Counted from the first letter of the stretch, positions 14,947 to 23,274 are shown. The stretch: 37,776 bases of DNA from a virus (IMGVR_UViG_3300039307_000112:1-37776), one strand, 5' to 3'. Numbers and translations are program-made. Notes: generated by a model from the letters alone, not told the origin.

Positions 14947-16473
14947 TCATTGGGAGGCTTCTCCTGTGAGGTCCACCACTTTATCATCGGTGGCGGTCGG
15001 TTCTGTGCCTTCTACGGGCTGTTCTGCTGGCTCTTCTTGCCCGTACTCGATGAATTCGTGAACGAACTGGGCGACCTTGGATTGCAGCGGTCCAAGCTGC
15101 TGCCAGATAGGCCGTTGCTGAATCAGCGTGAGCAAGCCCTGCTCTCCGAGTGAAGCGGCCTGGCGGTACATCAGTTGCCCTTGCTGCCCGAAGAGCATAA
15201 CGAGCGAGTCCGCGAACTCCCCGCCGTCGCGGTCGTTGGTCAAGGCGTTCAGCAGCATCTCGTCAAGATTGGGCGCGTGCTGACCTTGCGGCTGGGCCTG
15301 TGGCCCGGGTTGGGGCATGGCAGGGTTGGGCAGGCGGGCCGGTACGGGCATCATGCTGGGCCGCGACTGCGCTGCATTGCCCATCAAGCCGGCAGCGATA
15401 CCAGGCATGATTGGTGCCAGCGCGTCTACGAGCTTAGGAAGGACTGGGGCGAAGAACTCCTGCCAAGGTCCCATCTTCGATTTGACCACGCGCTCTGCGA
15501 TATCCTCGGGAGCATTCGGCCAAAGATCCCGGACGGTGGGCAGGAAGTCTTTGATGCCCTGCATGATTTCCTTTACGGCGCTGAGGCCGTTCTGCTGCTG
15601 GGGCTGCGGTGCTTTGGCCATGTCCAACAGCTTGTCCATGAGCGTATCGCTGCGCTTTCGTGCGTCGGCAAGCTCGGTTCGCATCGCGGCCATTTGGTCG
15701 CTGATGAACTGCGGTATTGGATTCTCGGGAGTCGCCTTCAATGCGGTGGCCATTTCCTTGGCGACGTTGGCCACGGTTTGGAGTTGTTGTGCTGGGTCCC
15801 AATTGGACTGCGGCCGACCGCTGTCGATACGCTCTTTGGCGCGCTCTTCGGCTCGGTCCTGGAGTTCGCCGAGAACTTGCACGGCTTCGAGCATGGCGCC
15901 TGATGCGGTCGCGCCGGATTGGTTTTGGTTTCCTGGCATCTGGGGCTTTGCCCATGCCCATTTCTTGTTGATCGGGTCGTCAACCCAAGTCCCCTCGGGG
16001 ATGACGGGTGGAAAGTTTCGGTCGAGGATGTCGAATTCTACAGAGTCGGTTTCTCTTTCTTCTTGCCCACCTGGAACTTTGATGTTCAAGAATAGCCGGT
16101 ACCGGCCGCTGCCGAGGTCCCGCTTGATCCGCTCCTCATCAACGGCTTCGGTGTAGATGCAGATGTATTTTGTCTGCGAACCGCGGCGCATGTCGATGAT
16201 CGGTTCAAGACGGTAGACCCTGATCTTGGCGCGCGTGCCCCAGTCGGCCAGGGGAATTTTTTCAAGTTGCTGAAAGAACGTCAGCATCTTGGGCACGGCG
16301 AGGGGACTGTGGGGTTTCCGCGGAGGAGGTTCGCTGGCCTTGGCGGGCTGCGGTGGGGTTTCTGGAGGCTCTCCTAACGGGACAGCCACGTCTGATGGTT
16401 CGGAATCTCCTGGCGGGGCTGGAAATTCCGTGATACCGCTGTTGTTTCTCTTTCGGGGCTTCGCTTTAGCCAT
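14947..16473 (-). CDS. Large Pro-rich/coiled-coil protein (508 aa), possibly virion-related
   Basis: This is the first gene of the second leftward operon, divergent from the late operon. Residues 1-65 are Lys/Pro-rich and disordered. Residues about 65-170 form a compact beta-rich domain containing DLGSGRYRLFLNIKV and DSVEFDILDRNFPPVIPEGT. Residues 190-330 are a long coiled coil (ADARKRSDTLMDKLLDMAKA). A hydrophobic segment (LVDALAPIMPGIAAGLMGNA), a Pro/Gln/Met-rich linker and a helical C-terminus follow. No Walker motif is present, so it is not the packaging ATPase. Large size and low-complexity spacers suggest an assembly or scaffold protein, but this is inference. Confidence 0.8.
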   Translation of the reverse strand: MAKAKPRKRNNSGITEFPAPPGDSEPSDVAVPLGEPPETPPQPAKASEPPPRKPHSPLAVPKMLTFFQQLEKIPLADWGTRAKIRVYRLEPIIDMRRGSQTKYICIYTEAVDEERIKRDLGSGRYRLFLNIKVPGGQEERETDSVEFDILDRNFPPVIPEGTWVDDPINKKWAWAKPQMPGNQNQSGATASGAMLEAVQVLGELQDRAEERAKERIDSGRPQSNWDPAQQLQTVANVAKEMATALKATPENPIPQFISDQMAAMRTELADARKRSDTLMDKLLDMAKAPQPQQQNGLSAVKEIMQGIKDFLPTVRDLWPNAPEDIAERVVKSKMGPWQEFFAPVLPKLVDALAPIMPGIAAGLMGNAAQSRPSMMPVPARLPNPAMPQPGPQAQPQGQHAPNLDEMLLNALTNDRDGGEFADSLVMLFGQQGQLMYRQAASLGEQGLLTLIQQRPIWQQLGPLQSKVAQFVHEFIEYGQEEPAEQPVEGTEPTATDDKVVDLTGEASQ

Positions 16474-16510
16474 ATTTTCATCCTCATTTTACGTCTTTTT
16501 TCTGTGCCGT

Positions 16511-16541
16511 GGTGTACCTTTGGTGTACCTTGGATGTACCG
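16511..16541. promoter_or_regulatory. Three helically phased repeats, operator candidate
   Basis: GGTGTACCTT at 16511-16520, GGTGTACCTT at 16522-16531 and GGATGTACCG at 16532-16541 recur every 10-11 bp, so they face the same side of the helix. They lie in the 149-bp gap between the divergent 508-aa gene and the late operon and could bind a switch protein controlling both. Confidence 0.6.
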
Positions 16542-16583
16542 GCAATAGCATACCATACGCTAACCCGTTCGGTGTCAACGTGT

Positions 16584-16613
16584 TTGCGCCAATTCAAAAG
16601 AGGATGGTACAGT
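16584..16613 (+). promoter_or_regulatory. Late-operon promoter candidate
   Basis: TTGCGC (16584-16589), 18-nt spacer, TACAGT (16608-16613). The ATG of the transglutaminase-fold gene is at 16623, so a normal transcript start lies almost on the ATG and no SD site fits. This would be a leaderless or near-leaderless late transcript. Confidence 0.5.
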
Positions 16614-16622
16614 CTAGGCTGA

Positions 16623-17786
16623 ATGGCCACGTCTACCCGTCCGATCACGGTCGAGCGTTACCAGGGGGACCTTGACGATCAGAATCGCGCCACGGCGCAA
16701 ACAGTTGGGCTGATGGCAGAGCAGATTCGCCAGTGTGCAAAGGATCCGGCTGTGCAAGCCGCCGCGCGCAACGCACTTGTGAAGTACTCGCAGGGGCGAG
16801 GTGGGGCTTACGCCGCGTGCTGGGCTGCTTGGTGGTCGATCCGCCATACGCTCAAGTTCGTCTCTGACGATTCGATTCTGCAGAACATCCCCACGCCGAA
16901 TCCTCCCGAGCTTGAGCTGCTGGTCTCGCCCTCGGTGATGGTGCGATCGCGCAACCCGCAAGGAGACTGTGACGACTTCACGATGCTGATGTGCTGCTTC
17001 CTCCAGTGTTTGGGTGTGCCGTGGGAGATTGTTACGGTCGCGGCCGATCCGGGAGACGCGCAGCGGTGGTCGCACGTCTACGCGGTGGCGGTTCTCGAGG
17101 ACGGGCGCCGGATGCCCATGGACGCGGCGCCGCCGGATGCGAAGTGGCCGGGGTGGGAAGTTCCGCCCGATCACATCTTGCGATATCAGGCTTGGGATCA
17201 GGACGGCCAGAGTGTCGAACGTGAGCGGCCGATTAAAAGGATGCAAGGCTACATCCGTGGTCGGGGCTGGTCGGGGATGGGCGCCGTACCGCGAACTCGG
17301 TTCGTTCGCCGCCGGCGCGGTATGAGAGGTCTTGGGGACGCTTGCCTCGCGTATGACGATGACGGAGATTGCATAGCTTCGAGCAGTAGCGCTGCTTCGA
17401 CAACCGTCACGGCCACGAATCTATCCTCAAGCTCAGGTGGCGATAGTATCGTTGAGTTCTCGGACGGCACGAGTTGCATTCTGGGATCCGCTCAATGTCC
17501 GATTGCCTCATCCTCGTCAGGCAGTGGTTTGCCAACTACCACTGGTTCGGGTTGGCAGAACGAGCTGAACTCGCTACTGAACTCCTGGACCCAGATCGGC
17601 TCTCGCGTCATCGCACCTACCACGACGTACACCGGACCAAACGGCGTAACGATTACGACGCCGGCGAGCAGCACGGCTGCCTCGGCCTTGCTCAGCAGCT
17701 CGGGGATTGGCGGGTTGAGCACAGGCACAATTCTGCTACTTGCGGGAGCTGCGGTTCTGCTGATGGTCTTTGCTTCCAAGAGATGA
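16623..17786 (+). CDS. Transglutaminase-fold Cys protein with C-terminal TM (387 aa)
   Basis: Residues about 30-200 form a transglutaminase/papain-like domain with C116 (GDCDDF), H151 (WSHVYAV) and D167 (PMDAA) as the probable catalytic triad. A basic stretch (RFVRRRRGMRGLGDAC, 227-241) then leads to an acidic YDDDGDC, a Ser/Thr-rich low-complexity region (250-350) and a C-terminal membrane helix ending LLMVFASKR. Small phage proteins with this fold act as proteases or crosslinkers in particle assembly. It heads the late operon, and the RGLG motif recurs in the following gene products, so it is a candidate maturation protease, possibly self-processing. Activity is not shown. Confidence 0.82.
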   Translation: MATSTRPITVERYQGDLDDQNRATAQTVGLMAEQIRQCAKDPAVQAAARNALVKYSQGRGGAYAACWAAWWSIRHTLKFVSDDSILQNIPTPNPPELELLVSPSVMVRSRNPQGDCDDFTMLMCCFLQCLGVPWEIVTVAADPGDAQRWSHVYAVAVLEDGRRMPMDAAPPDAKWPGWEVPPDHILRYQAWDQDGQSVERERPIKRMQGYIRGRGWSGMGAVPRTRFVRRRRGMRGLGDACLAYDDDGDCIASSSSAASTTVTATNLSSSSGGDSIVEFSDGTSCILGSAQCPIASSSSGSGLPTTTGSGWQNELNSLLNSWTQIGSRVIAPTTTYTGPNGVTITTPASSTAASALLSSSGIGGLSTGTILLLAGAAVLLMVFASKR

Positions 17787-18541
17787 TGTACATCCAGACC
17801 AATTCGCGCGCGTTCGCTCTGCCGGCTCAAGCGGGCCACGTGAGGCCTGTTGTGAGACACCGGGGTCGCGGGATGGGCACAGCGGCCACGGATGCTCAGT
17901 ACGTTCAGATGGGTGGTTCGTTGGCGGCTCCTGTGATCTCGGGAGCGTTTGCGGCTTCGGCTGCTTCGAGCCTGGCTGCTGGCGGGACGGGGCTCATCCT
18001 TGGGATGGCGCCGGCCTTGGCGGTTCCGATTATCGGCGCCGCGATTGTGGCTGTGACGATTCTGGCCACGGTGCTGATAAAGAATTCCGGATGCGGGCAG
18101 ACGTGCATCGAAACGTCAGGATGGGCGAATCAGGCTGAGCCCCTTCTCCGGCAGAACATTGCGGCGTATTTCGGGATTGCAGCGCCGCGGACGCAGAGCC
18201 AGCAGAACGGAGCCCTGGCAAACTTCGACGCGATCTGGGCCACGCTGGTGAACATGTGCAGCAACCCGTCGACGGGGAATGCCGGCGTGCGGTGCATCTC
18301 GGATCGGCAGTCGGGAGCCTGCAAATGGAATGCGACGGCGGATTCTCCGTGGCCAGGTGGACCGGCTCAGGGCGCATGCTGGAACTGGTTTAATGCATAC
18401 CGCGATCCGATTGCCAATGACCCGAACGTGGTAGCGGATTCGGTGTCCTCGATTGCCAGTTCAGCGCTGAGCGAGTTGTCGAGTTTGCCAACTTGGGAAT
18501 TGGCGGTGGCTGCGCTGATTCTCGCGGCGGTGCTCTTATGA
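17783..18541 (+). CDS. Membrane protein with RGMG motif (252 aa)
   Basis: The start at 17783 gives ATGATG overlapping the previous stop. After about 25 residues comes HVRPVVRHRGRGMGTAATDA, then a Gly/Ala-rich hydrophobic region and a strong membrane segment (APALAVPIIGAAIVAVTILA, residues about 74-103). A Cys-rich extracellular-like domain (CGQTCIETSGW, CSNPSTG..CISDRQSGACKW) follows, and the end is a second hydrophobic helix (WELAVAALILAAVLL). Six or more Cys in the middle could form disulfides. It is probably a virion or envelope membrane protein; no family is recognised. Confidence 0.78.
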   Translation: MMYIQTNSRAFALPAQAGHVRPVVRHRGRGMGTAATDAQYVQMGGSLAAPVISGAFAASAASSLAAGGTGLILGMAPALAVPIIGAAIVAVTILATVLIKNSGCGQTCIETSGWANQAEPLLRQNIAAYFGIAAPRTQSQQNGALANFDAIWATLVNMCSNPSTGNAGVRCISDRQSGACKWNATADSPWPGGPAQGACWNWFNAYRDPIANDPNVVADSVSSIASSALSELSSLPTWELAVAALILAAVLL

Positions 18542-19554
18542 TCCTCCGGCAAAATCTTCCGATGGCAGTGCGGGTCAACGTCGTTCCGATGCGGAGGCGC
18601 AAGAGGGGATTGGGTGATACTTGTACGCCTACATCCTGCGCTGGGCCGTACCCTGAAGATGTGTACAACTACGATTACTGGTTAGAGCAGGCTCACTTTC
18701 AGGGAAAGGATCTTTCGACGGTAGGATCAAATACCGAAACTATCGACACTACAGAAATTGCCAATACGAGTAGTAATGCGAGTGGGGACTGGGCGAGTTA
18801 CTCCCAGATGGCGCAAGCCGCTTGCGTTGAAAACTGCGGGATCTACACCACAGTTTCCGATCAGTACGCGTGTTCGCAACGCAACGCCCAACGCGATATT
18901 CAGATCAGCAATTTGCAAGCAAAGTATAATAGCGCTGTTCCCGCCAGCGCGCTTTCTGAACTGACATGTGCTACTCCTATCCCATCTGGCGGTACCCCAA
19001 CCTTTTCTACGGGGCCAACCCCCGCAGCTCCTAGTAGTCCGCCCCCGCCTTCGGTATCTGCATCTCAGCACGCTGCGACGTATCCCAACGCTTCGGTGAC
19101 GTTTTTGACGCCGCGCGGCAGTGGTCCGTTGTATCCCGGCGATGCTTGGACAATTAAGATTTCCGGGGCGGCCCCAAATTCGCCGGTCGCGGTAACGGGC
19201 AATGGATCGGCGGCGACCTATGGTACGAACATCACCACGCCTATGGGCACCACGGATTCAAGCGGGAACTGGGCGCTGTCCGGGAGCATCGATTCATCCC
19301 AGATCGGCCAGTGGTATGAAAACTGGAGCGTGGGCGGACAGTCGGTTGGGTCTTTCAGCTTCACCGTGCAGGCCTCTCCGTCTTCAACGACGGGCACAGG
19401 TGTCCAGTATACGGCCTCCCCGTCTCCTACAGCCGTGGCCGCCTCGACGGGAAACTGGTTGACCGACAGCATGTTCGGCGGCATTCCAAACTGGGGGCTG
19501 CTGGCGGCGGCGGCGGTGGCTGTTTTTGCGTTCAGCAGTGGAGGTAGACGATGA
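18538..19554 (+). CDS. Tail-anchored surface-like protein, RGLG motif (338 aa)
   Basis: The start forms ATGA with the preceding stop. Near the N-terminus is MRRRKRGLGDTCTPTSCAGP. Next comes a Cys-containing helical region (residues 35-140), a Pro/Ser linker (TPAAPSSPPPPSVSAS), an Ig-like beta domain (FLTPRGSGPLYPGDAWTIKI, NWSVGGQSVGSFSFTVQ), and a C-terminal TM with basic end (NWGLLAAAAVAVFAFSSGGR). The layout of exposed domain, linker, membrane helix and Arg tail suggests a particle-surface or spike-base protein. Confidence 0.78.
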   Translation: MILRQNLPMAVRVNVVPMRRRKRGLGDTCTPTSCAGPYPEDVYNYDYWLEQAHFQGKDLSTVGSNTETIDTTEIANTSSNASGDWASYSQMAQAACVENCGIYTTVSDQYACSQRNAQRDIQISNLQAKYNSAVPASALSELTCATPIPSGGTPTFSTGPTPAAPSSPPPPSVSASQHAATYPNASVTFLTPRGSGPLYPGDAWTIKISGAAPNSPVAVTGNGSAATYGTNITTPMGTTDSSGNWALSGSIDSSQIGQWYENWSVGGQSVGSFSFTVQASPSSTTGTGVQYTASPSPTAVAASTGNWLTDSMFGGIPNWGLLAAAAVAVFAFSSGGRR

Positions 19555-19979
19555 AAGACGTTCTGAAATGGGGCCTCATTGGGCTGGTCGGGTATTGGGT
19601 GTACGAGAACTTCTTTGCGACGCCCGCGGCCACGACGACGGCCACGACAACCACGCCCGCTACTGCGACTACGGCCACGGCCACAACGGACGCCTTCAAT
19701 TCGCTAGCGGCGATTTATGGGCGGATCGTGGGGGCTGCTCCGGCGAACGCTTCGCTGACAGCGGATCAGTGGAACGTGTATCTCGCGGCCCAGTCTTCCG
19801 TGACGCCTCCCGATCCGGCCTCCGTGTTCACCTTTACTGACGCCAATCCGCGCACTGCCACGATGACGGCGGCTCAGTACTGGTCCGTGATGGAGCCGTA
19901 CCTTGTGAAGCAGGGGATGAGCGGTCTTGGGCTGTACCGCGGCATGGGCAGATTCTATCAGCGCCGGAGGTTCGCGTGA
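19551..19979 (+). CDS. N-terminally anchored Thr-rich protein (142 aa)
   Basis: ATG overlaps the previous TGA. MKDVLKWGLIGLVGYWVYEN is a membrane anchor. A Thr/Ala repeat linker (residues 24-46) follows, then a small helical domain (FNSLAAIYGRIVGAAPANAS to QYWSVMEPYLVKQG). The C-terminus is GMSGLGLYRGMGRFYQRRRF, carrying the same Gly-x-Gly/Arg pattern seen near the N-termini of its neighbours. Its topology is opposite to the tail-anchored proteins around it. Confidence 0.75.
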   Translation: MKDVLKWGLIGLVGYWVYENFFATPAATTTATTTTPATATTATATTDAFNSLAAIYGRIVGAAPANASLTADQWNVYLAAQSSVTPPDPASVFTFTDANPRTATMTAAQYWSVMEPYLVKQGMSGLGLYRGMGRFYQRRRFA

Positions 19980-20374
19980 GTTATCCGCCCTGCGCGCAAA
20001 CCGGGCAGCCGCCTTGCATCAACGATGCCGGCGAGACCGTTGACCCTTCGCGCGGTCCCTGGTGGGCACACCCCATGGTCACGAAGTTGACGTTGCTGCC
20101 TCCGGTGGTGACGCCTGCTCGTGTTGCTGCTGGACGGCGGCAGCCAAGATCATTGAGAGGGATGGGCTTTACCTCTGTTGACGATTGGCAAGAAGCTCCC
20201 GATACCTCTGCTTCCGCGAGTTCGGGCGGCTCTACTGCGAGTTCGGGCGGGGATTATTGCATTGAGTTATCAAGCGGATCGATTCTTTGCTTTTCCTTGT
20301 GGACCGTGGCTCTCGTGGCCGGTGTGGGCATTTTTGCGCTGGCAATGCTCAGCGGTGGGAGGGGGCGCCGGTGA
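19976..20374 (+). CDS. Tail-anchored small membrane protein, RGMG motif (132 aa)
   Basis: It uses GTG as start, overlapping the upstream stop (GTGA). MSYPPCAQTGQPPCINDAGE is Cys/Pro-rich. Residues about 50-63 are RVAAGRRQPRSLRGMGFTSV. A Ser/Gly linker with two Cys precedes the C-terminal membrane helix (LWTVALVAGVGIFALAML) and basic tail SGGRGRR. Confidence 0.75.
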   Translation: MSYPPCAQTGQPPCINDAGETVDPSRGPWWAHPMVTKLTLLPPVVTPARVAAGRRQPRSLRGMGFTSVDDWQEAPDTSASASSGGSTASSGGDYCIELSSGSILCFSLWTVALVAGVGIFALAMLSGGRGRR

Positions 20375-20610
20375 GTGCTCAGCCTATGCCGATTACTCGG
20401 ATTCGCCTGACGATCCCGCAGGGGATACTGGTCCTCTGCGAGCAGGCGGCGAAGCGAATCAAGGGCGGTGAGGCGGTGTGGTTTGTGGGCCTCCGCGACG
20501 TGCTGGTGAAGGCTTTGGAAGACAGCGGCATCCCGCCTGAGTTAACGGTGATCGATGCGGCTCGGCACTTTGGGATTTTGAACGGAACGAAAAGGAGAAA
20601 ACGATCATGA
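20371..20610 (+). CDS. Small basic protein (79 aa)
   Basis: Starts with GTG in a GTGA overlap. The sequence is ITRIRLTIPQGILVLCEQAA, then GGEAVWFVGLRDVLVKALED, ending LNGTKRRKRS. It reads as an alpha/beta soluble domain with a basic tail. Its 3' end contains AAAGGAGA, the SD of a 12-codon open frame at 20607 (MSWDIQVARTSR), whose reality is doubtful. Confidence 0.7.
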   Translation: MSAQPMPITRIRLTIPQGILVLCEQAAKRIKGGEAVWFVGLRDVLVKALEDSGIPPELTVIDAARHFGILNGTKRRKRS

Positions 20611-20975
20611 GTTGGGATATACAGGTAGCGCGTACCAGTCGGTGAATCTGTTGATCCAGCCTCAATAGGCGGGGAGATGGCAAGCAAGGCAGCGCGGGGA
20701 CCAGGGGCATGCTGATGCAGTCAGCAGAGGCCGCGCCGTCTCAACGGGATTGAAACGGCGCGTTCAGGTTTTGATGTGACGCACGCCGTGGACCTGTCTA
20801 ACCACGTCCAATCGTCACGGAACCATTGTATCGCAGGGTGGGTTCGTCATGAGCGAAGACTTAAGCGCAAGGCGCGTTCGGAAAGCGGTTCGGCAGCCGT
20901 CCTACGCGCGGTTGCTCATTTGGTCCGAACGGTTGGGCCATCAGTTGTAAAACTTGGAATTGCGAAACTGGAATG
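20611..20975 (+). other. Mostly non-coding break in the late operon
   Basis: Tight gene packing is interrupted here. The stretch holds the strong hairpin at 20732-20762, a doubtful 67-codon GTG frame (20776-20979) and a 33-codon ATG frame (20848-20949, MSEDLSARRVRKAVRQPSYA). The base order looks unlike the dense coding on either side and could be an RNA leader, attenuator or degraded gene. Confidence 0.5.
20732..20762 (+). other. Strong hairpin with CRISPR-repeat-like arms
   Basis: CGCGCCGT pairs with ACGGCGCG (8 bp). After one C/A mismatch, TCAA pairs with TTGA around a CGGGA loop. The right arm reads GGGATTGAAAC, like the 3' ends of many type I CRISPR repeats. Only one copy is present. No clean U-tract follows, so a terminator is less likely than a processing or regulatory hairpin. 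Confidence 0.5.
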
Positions 20976-20979
20976 TTGA
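20776..20979 (+). CDS. Doubtful small basic protein (67 aa)
   Basis: GTG start. The stop overlaps ATG 20979 of the next gene as TGATG, the coupling used elsewhere in this operon. The sequence ends in a plausible amphipathic helix (VLRAVAHLVRTVGPSVVKLG). No SD site is obvious. It competes with a 33-codon frame at 20848-20949. Confidence 0.35.
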   Translation: MTHAVDLSNHVQSSRNHCIAGWVRHERRLKRKARSESGSAAVLRAVAHLVRTVGPSVVKLGIAKLEC

Positions 20980-21440
20980 TGCGGCGTACATCTCGACGGG
21001 GAATAGGCGATACGCTTCCGGCTCAGTCCTTCTTCGGAAAAATACTGGGCACGGGAAACGATTGCAGCCAGTACTTCACTTGGCTTACAAACGCTGGCTG
21101 CTGGGGTTCCAGTCCGACAGAATGGGCCACTCAGATGGCCTACGGCAACATTCTGCCGACTTTGGGGAAGGGCGCAAGCACCCAGGGAGTCATTGACTAT
21201 TCGAACACGTCTTCTTCACTCGTGGCTGGCACTCAGGAAGATCCACAAGCCGCAATCAGTTCAGCCGTGTCGGACCAGACGTTGCAGAATCAGGCTGCGA
21301 ACCTATCGGCGGTTCAAACGCAAGGGCCGAGTTCGACAAGCTGTTCGACTTCGTTGATTCAGGGCGTCTGCGATTGGATCGTTTACGCGCTGGCCGCGGC
21401 TGCGCTGGTGGGTGTGGTTTTGATTGGGAGCCGAAGATAA
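20973..21440 (+). CDS. Tail-anchored membrane protein, RGIG motif (153-155 aa)
   Basis: ATG 20973 or 20979 (MRRTSRRGIGDTLPAQSFFG). A Cys-containing domain (NDCSQYFTWLTNAGCWGSSP), a Ser/Gln-rich linker with a Cys pair, then the membrane helix DWIVYALAAAALVGVVLIGS and terminal RR follow. The arrangement repeats that of 18538 and 19976, so these are probably members of one functional class of particle or envelope proteins. Confidence 0.78.
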   Translation: MLMRRTSRRGIGDTLPAQSFFGKILGTGNDCSQYFTWLTNAGCWGSSPTEWATQMAYGNILPTLGKGASTQGVIDYSNTSSSLVAGTQEDPQAAISSAVSDQTLQNQAANLSAVQTQGPSSTSCSTSLIQGVCDWIVYALAAAALVGVVLIGSRR

Positions 21441-21784
21441 TGTTTGTTCAATCCATCCCGTGTGCTCAGTATCCTCAGTTTCCGCCGAACAGTATGGCAC
21501 CGTGGGACTCGCGAGTTGGGCTGGGATGTCCAGGCCTGTGTTGCGGTAGCGGATGCGGCGTGGGCCTCTTCGATTCAGGCTTTGACGTTTCAACCTGGGG
21601 CTGGCAGGAATGGTTGACGGTGGCCGGCGGGCTGTATCTGGCCTTCTCGGTGCTGTTCACTACCAAGCGAGCGGCTGGAGCGGTAGCGCGGATGCCTTCG
21701 GAGCGGCGCAAGCGGCGCGCTGCGTCACTGCGCCGGCAGGCTTCGGAGTTGACGAAGCGGAAGAAAGGCGGGGGGTTGTTTTGA
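21440..21784 (+). CDS. Membrane protein with long basic tail (114 aa)
   Basis: ATG overlaps the preceding TAA. MFVQSIPCAQYPQFPPNSMA is followed by DSRVGLGCPGLCCGSGCGVG, a Cys/Gly-rich stretch carrying an R-x-GLG variant. A membrane helix (EWLTVAGGLYLAFSVLFTT) leads to a 45-residue Lys/Arg-rich tail (RMPSERRKRRAASLRRQASE). The tail could contact packaged DNA from the membrane. Confidence 0.75.
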   Translation: MFVQSIPCAQYPQFPPNSMAPWDSRVGLGCPGLCCGSGCGVGLFDSGFDVSTWGWQEWLTVAGGLYLAFSVLFTTKRAAGAVARMPSERRKRRAASLRRQASELTKRKKGGGLF

Positions 21785-23274
21785 GTCCATCGCGTGCCAA
21801 CTTGACCGATCGGGCGAAACGGTACCGCGCTCAGAACGCGGTACGCGGTGAGCGGCGGTGTGTTCTGTGCAACGCGCGCGGCCGGTTGGATGTCATGCAC
21901 CTGGATGGCAACGAATCGAACGGCGAGCCTCAGAACTTGGCGCATGGCTGTCGGTCCTGTAACGGGAAACTGGCGGCGGCGTTCAAGCGGATTGGAGCCG
22001 GAGTTCCCACGAATCAGTACAACCCGGCAAAGGGTGGTGTCCCGACGTTCGAGCAATACGCGTGGGCCATTACGCAAGGTCCGGGTGGCTCGCACCATCA
22101 GTATAAGAAAGGCGAAGGCTGGCAACGTGGAGCGCATGACGAGGCCGGAGCCATCATTCACGCAACTCCGAAGTCCAAACGGATTCAATATGCGCGGCGT
22201 CTGGTGGCTGCAAAAAGCTCCCGCCATAACCTCTGGCCCTTCTCCTCGAAAGCAACCTCTTCGCGTCAAACCATGCCCGCCAGCGCCCGCAGCGCGTCGC
22301 GGTACGAGTCACCACGTACCGCGGCGCGCGAAAAAACCCTCTCTTATAAAGGATACCGGGTATACGGTTCGGATCAGGAGGGCTGGCGCACTTCCTTAGG
22401 CGGCGGGGACTCGCTTTTCGATTCGGAAAAGGACGTGAAAGCGTTCATTACGTCATGGAACCGGCGCAACAAAGGTAAGCGGAATGTCGATCCGACTACG
22501 GCGGCCATGTTGGGTGAGGAGTTCGTGAAGATCGGCTCGAAGCTCAAAAAAAAGGCCACGGGGAATCCTGAGTTTTTCTTGGTAGCCAATGAAAGCGGCC
22601 AACGTCCTCCGGTGTCTCGACACTACGACCGAGATGGGGCGGAAGCGAAAAGGGACAAATTGAACGCGCAGGGTGCGAATGGCGGGCCATTCGCGGTGTT
22701 TGTTGGCGATCCTGATTACTTCGCGCGCATCGGCTACAGCATGAAACGTCTGAATCCTGCCGGAGCCGCGGCCTCAATGTTCCAGAAGTTCCACGGTCGT
22801 CCCTCCGGTGAAGTGCTGGAAGTCGAAAAGGACCTTCGCTACCACGGCAACCTGGCGGCGCTTGGCGAGCTTGAAAAGCTGGCAGTGCGGGCGAATGACG
22901 GGGCGCTGGTTGACCTCGAGGGCTTTGGAGACGCGGTACTGTGCTCGAATGAGCGTGGAACGCAGCTCTACATCGAAGGCGGGGACCAGGCGGTGAAACT
23001 CTCGGCCTTTGGCGTCGGCAAGCCCTACCATGACGTTGAAGACCTGGGGGAGGTGGTGAAGCTCTGGTACTTCACGACCAAAGACCACCTGGGAGACCAG
23101 GGCGGGGAAGCGTCGTACCACCACACGCTCTCTGAAGAAAAGAAGGTCCGAATGCAGCAGAACTTTGGGCGGAAGCGCGCGCCGAAACCACGGCTGCTGT
23201 ACGACGTTCTGAACCAAGCGCTGACGTTTGCTGGCGGTGAGTACTCGGTGGAACCGGAAGGGATACGAAACTGA
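21781..23274 (+). CDS. HNH-like protein with large C-terminal domain (497 aa)
   Basis: Probable TTG start at 21781, overlapping the previous stop. Residues about 30-70 form a treble-clef HNH motif: CVLCNARGRLDVMHLDGNES, then NLAHGCRSCNGKL. A variable middle (SYKGYRVYGSDQEGWRTSLG; GNPEFFLVANESG) follows. The conserved-looking C-terminal 150 residues read FHGRPSGEVLEVEKDLRYHG, YFTTKDHLGDQGGEASYHH, and end GGEYSVEPEGIRN. I recall the last type of domain from uncharacterised phage and archaeal-virus proteins but cannot name it. A nuclease inside a structural operon may act in packaging or entry. Confidence 0.72.
   Translation: MSPSRANLTDRAKRYRAQNAVRGERRCVLCNARGRLDVMHLDGNESNGEPQNLAHGCRSCNGKLAAAFKRIGAGVPTNQYNPAKGGVPTFEQYAWAITQGPGGSHHQYKKGEGWQRGAHDEAGAIIHATPKSKRIQYARRLVAAKSSRHNLWPFSSKATSSRQTMPASARSASRYESPRTAAREKTLSYKGYRVYGSDQEGWRTSLGGGDSLFDSEKDVKAFITSWNRRNKGKRNVDPTTAAMLGEEFVKIGSKLKKKATGNPEFFLVANESGQRPPVSRHYDRDGAEAKRDKLNAQGANGGPFAVFVGDPDYFARIGYSMKRLNPAGAAASMFQKFHGRPSGEVLEVEKDLRYHGNLAALGELEKLAVRANDGALVDLEGFGDAVLCSNERGTQLYIEGGDQAVKLSAFGVGKPYHDVEDLGEVVKLWYFTTKDHLGDQGGEASYHHTLSEEKKVRMQQNFGRKRAPKPRLLYDVLNQALTFAGGEYSVEPEGIRN

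Noticed and set aside
14612-14950. Arg-rich 112-codon frame starting at ATG 14950 with a good SD
   Set aside because: Composition is shadow-like and it overlaps the more protein-like frame ending at 14575. Kept only as a possible frameshift partner.
14947-16473. 508-aa protein as the packaging ATPase
   Set aside because: No Walker A or B motif is found; it is Pro-rich with a coiled coil.
20732-20762. CRISPR array
   Set aside because: Only one repeat-like unit is present, with no second copy or spacer spacing nearby.
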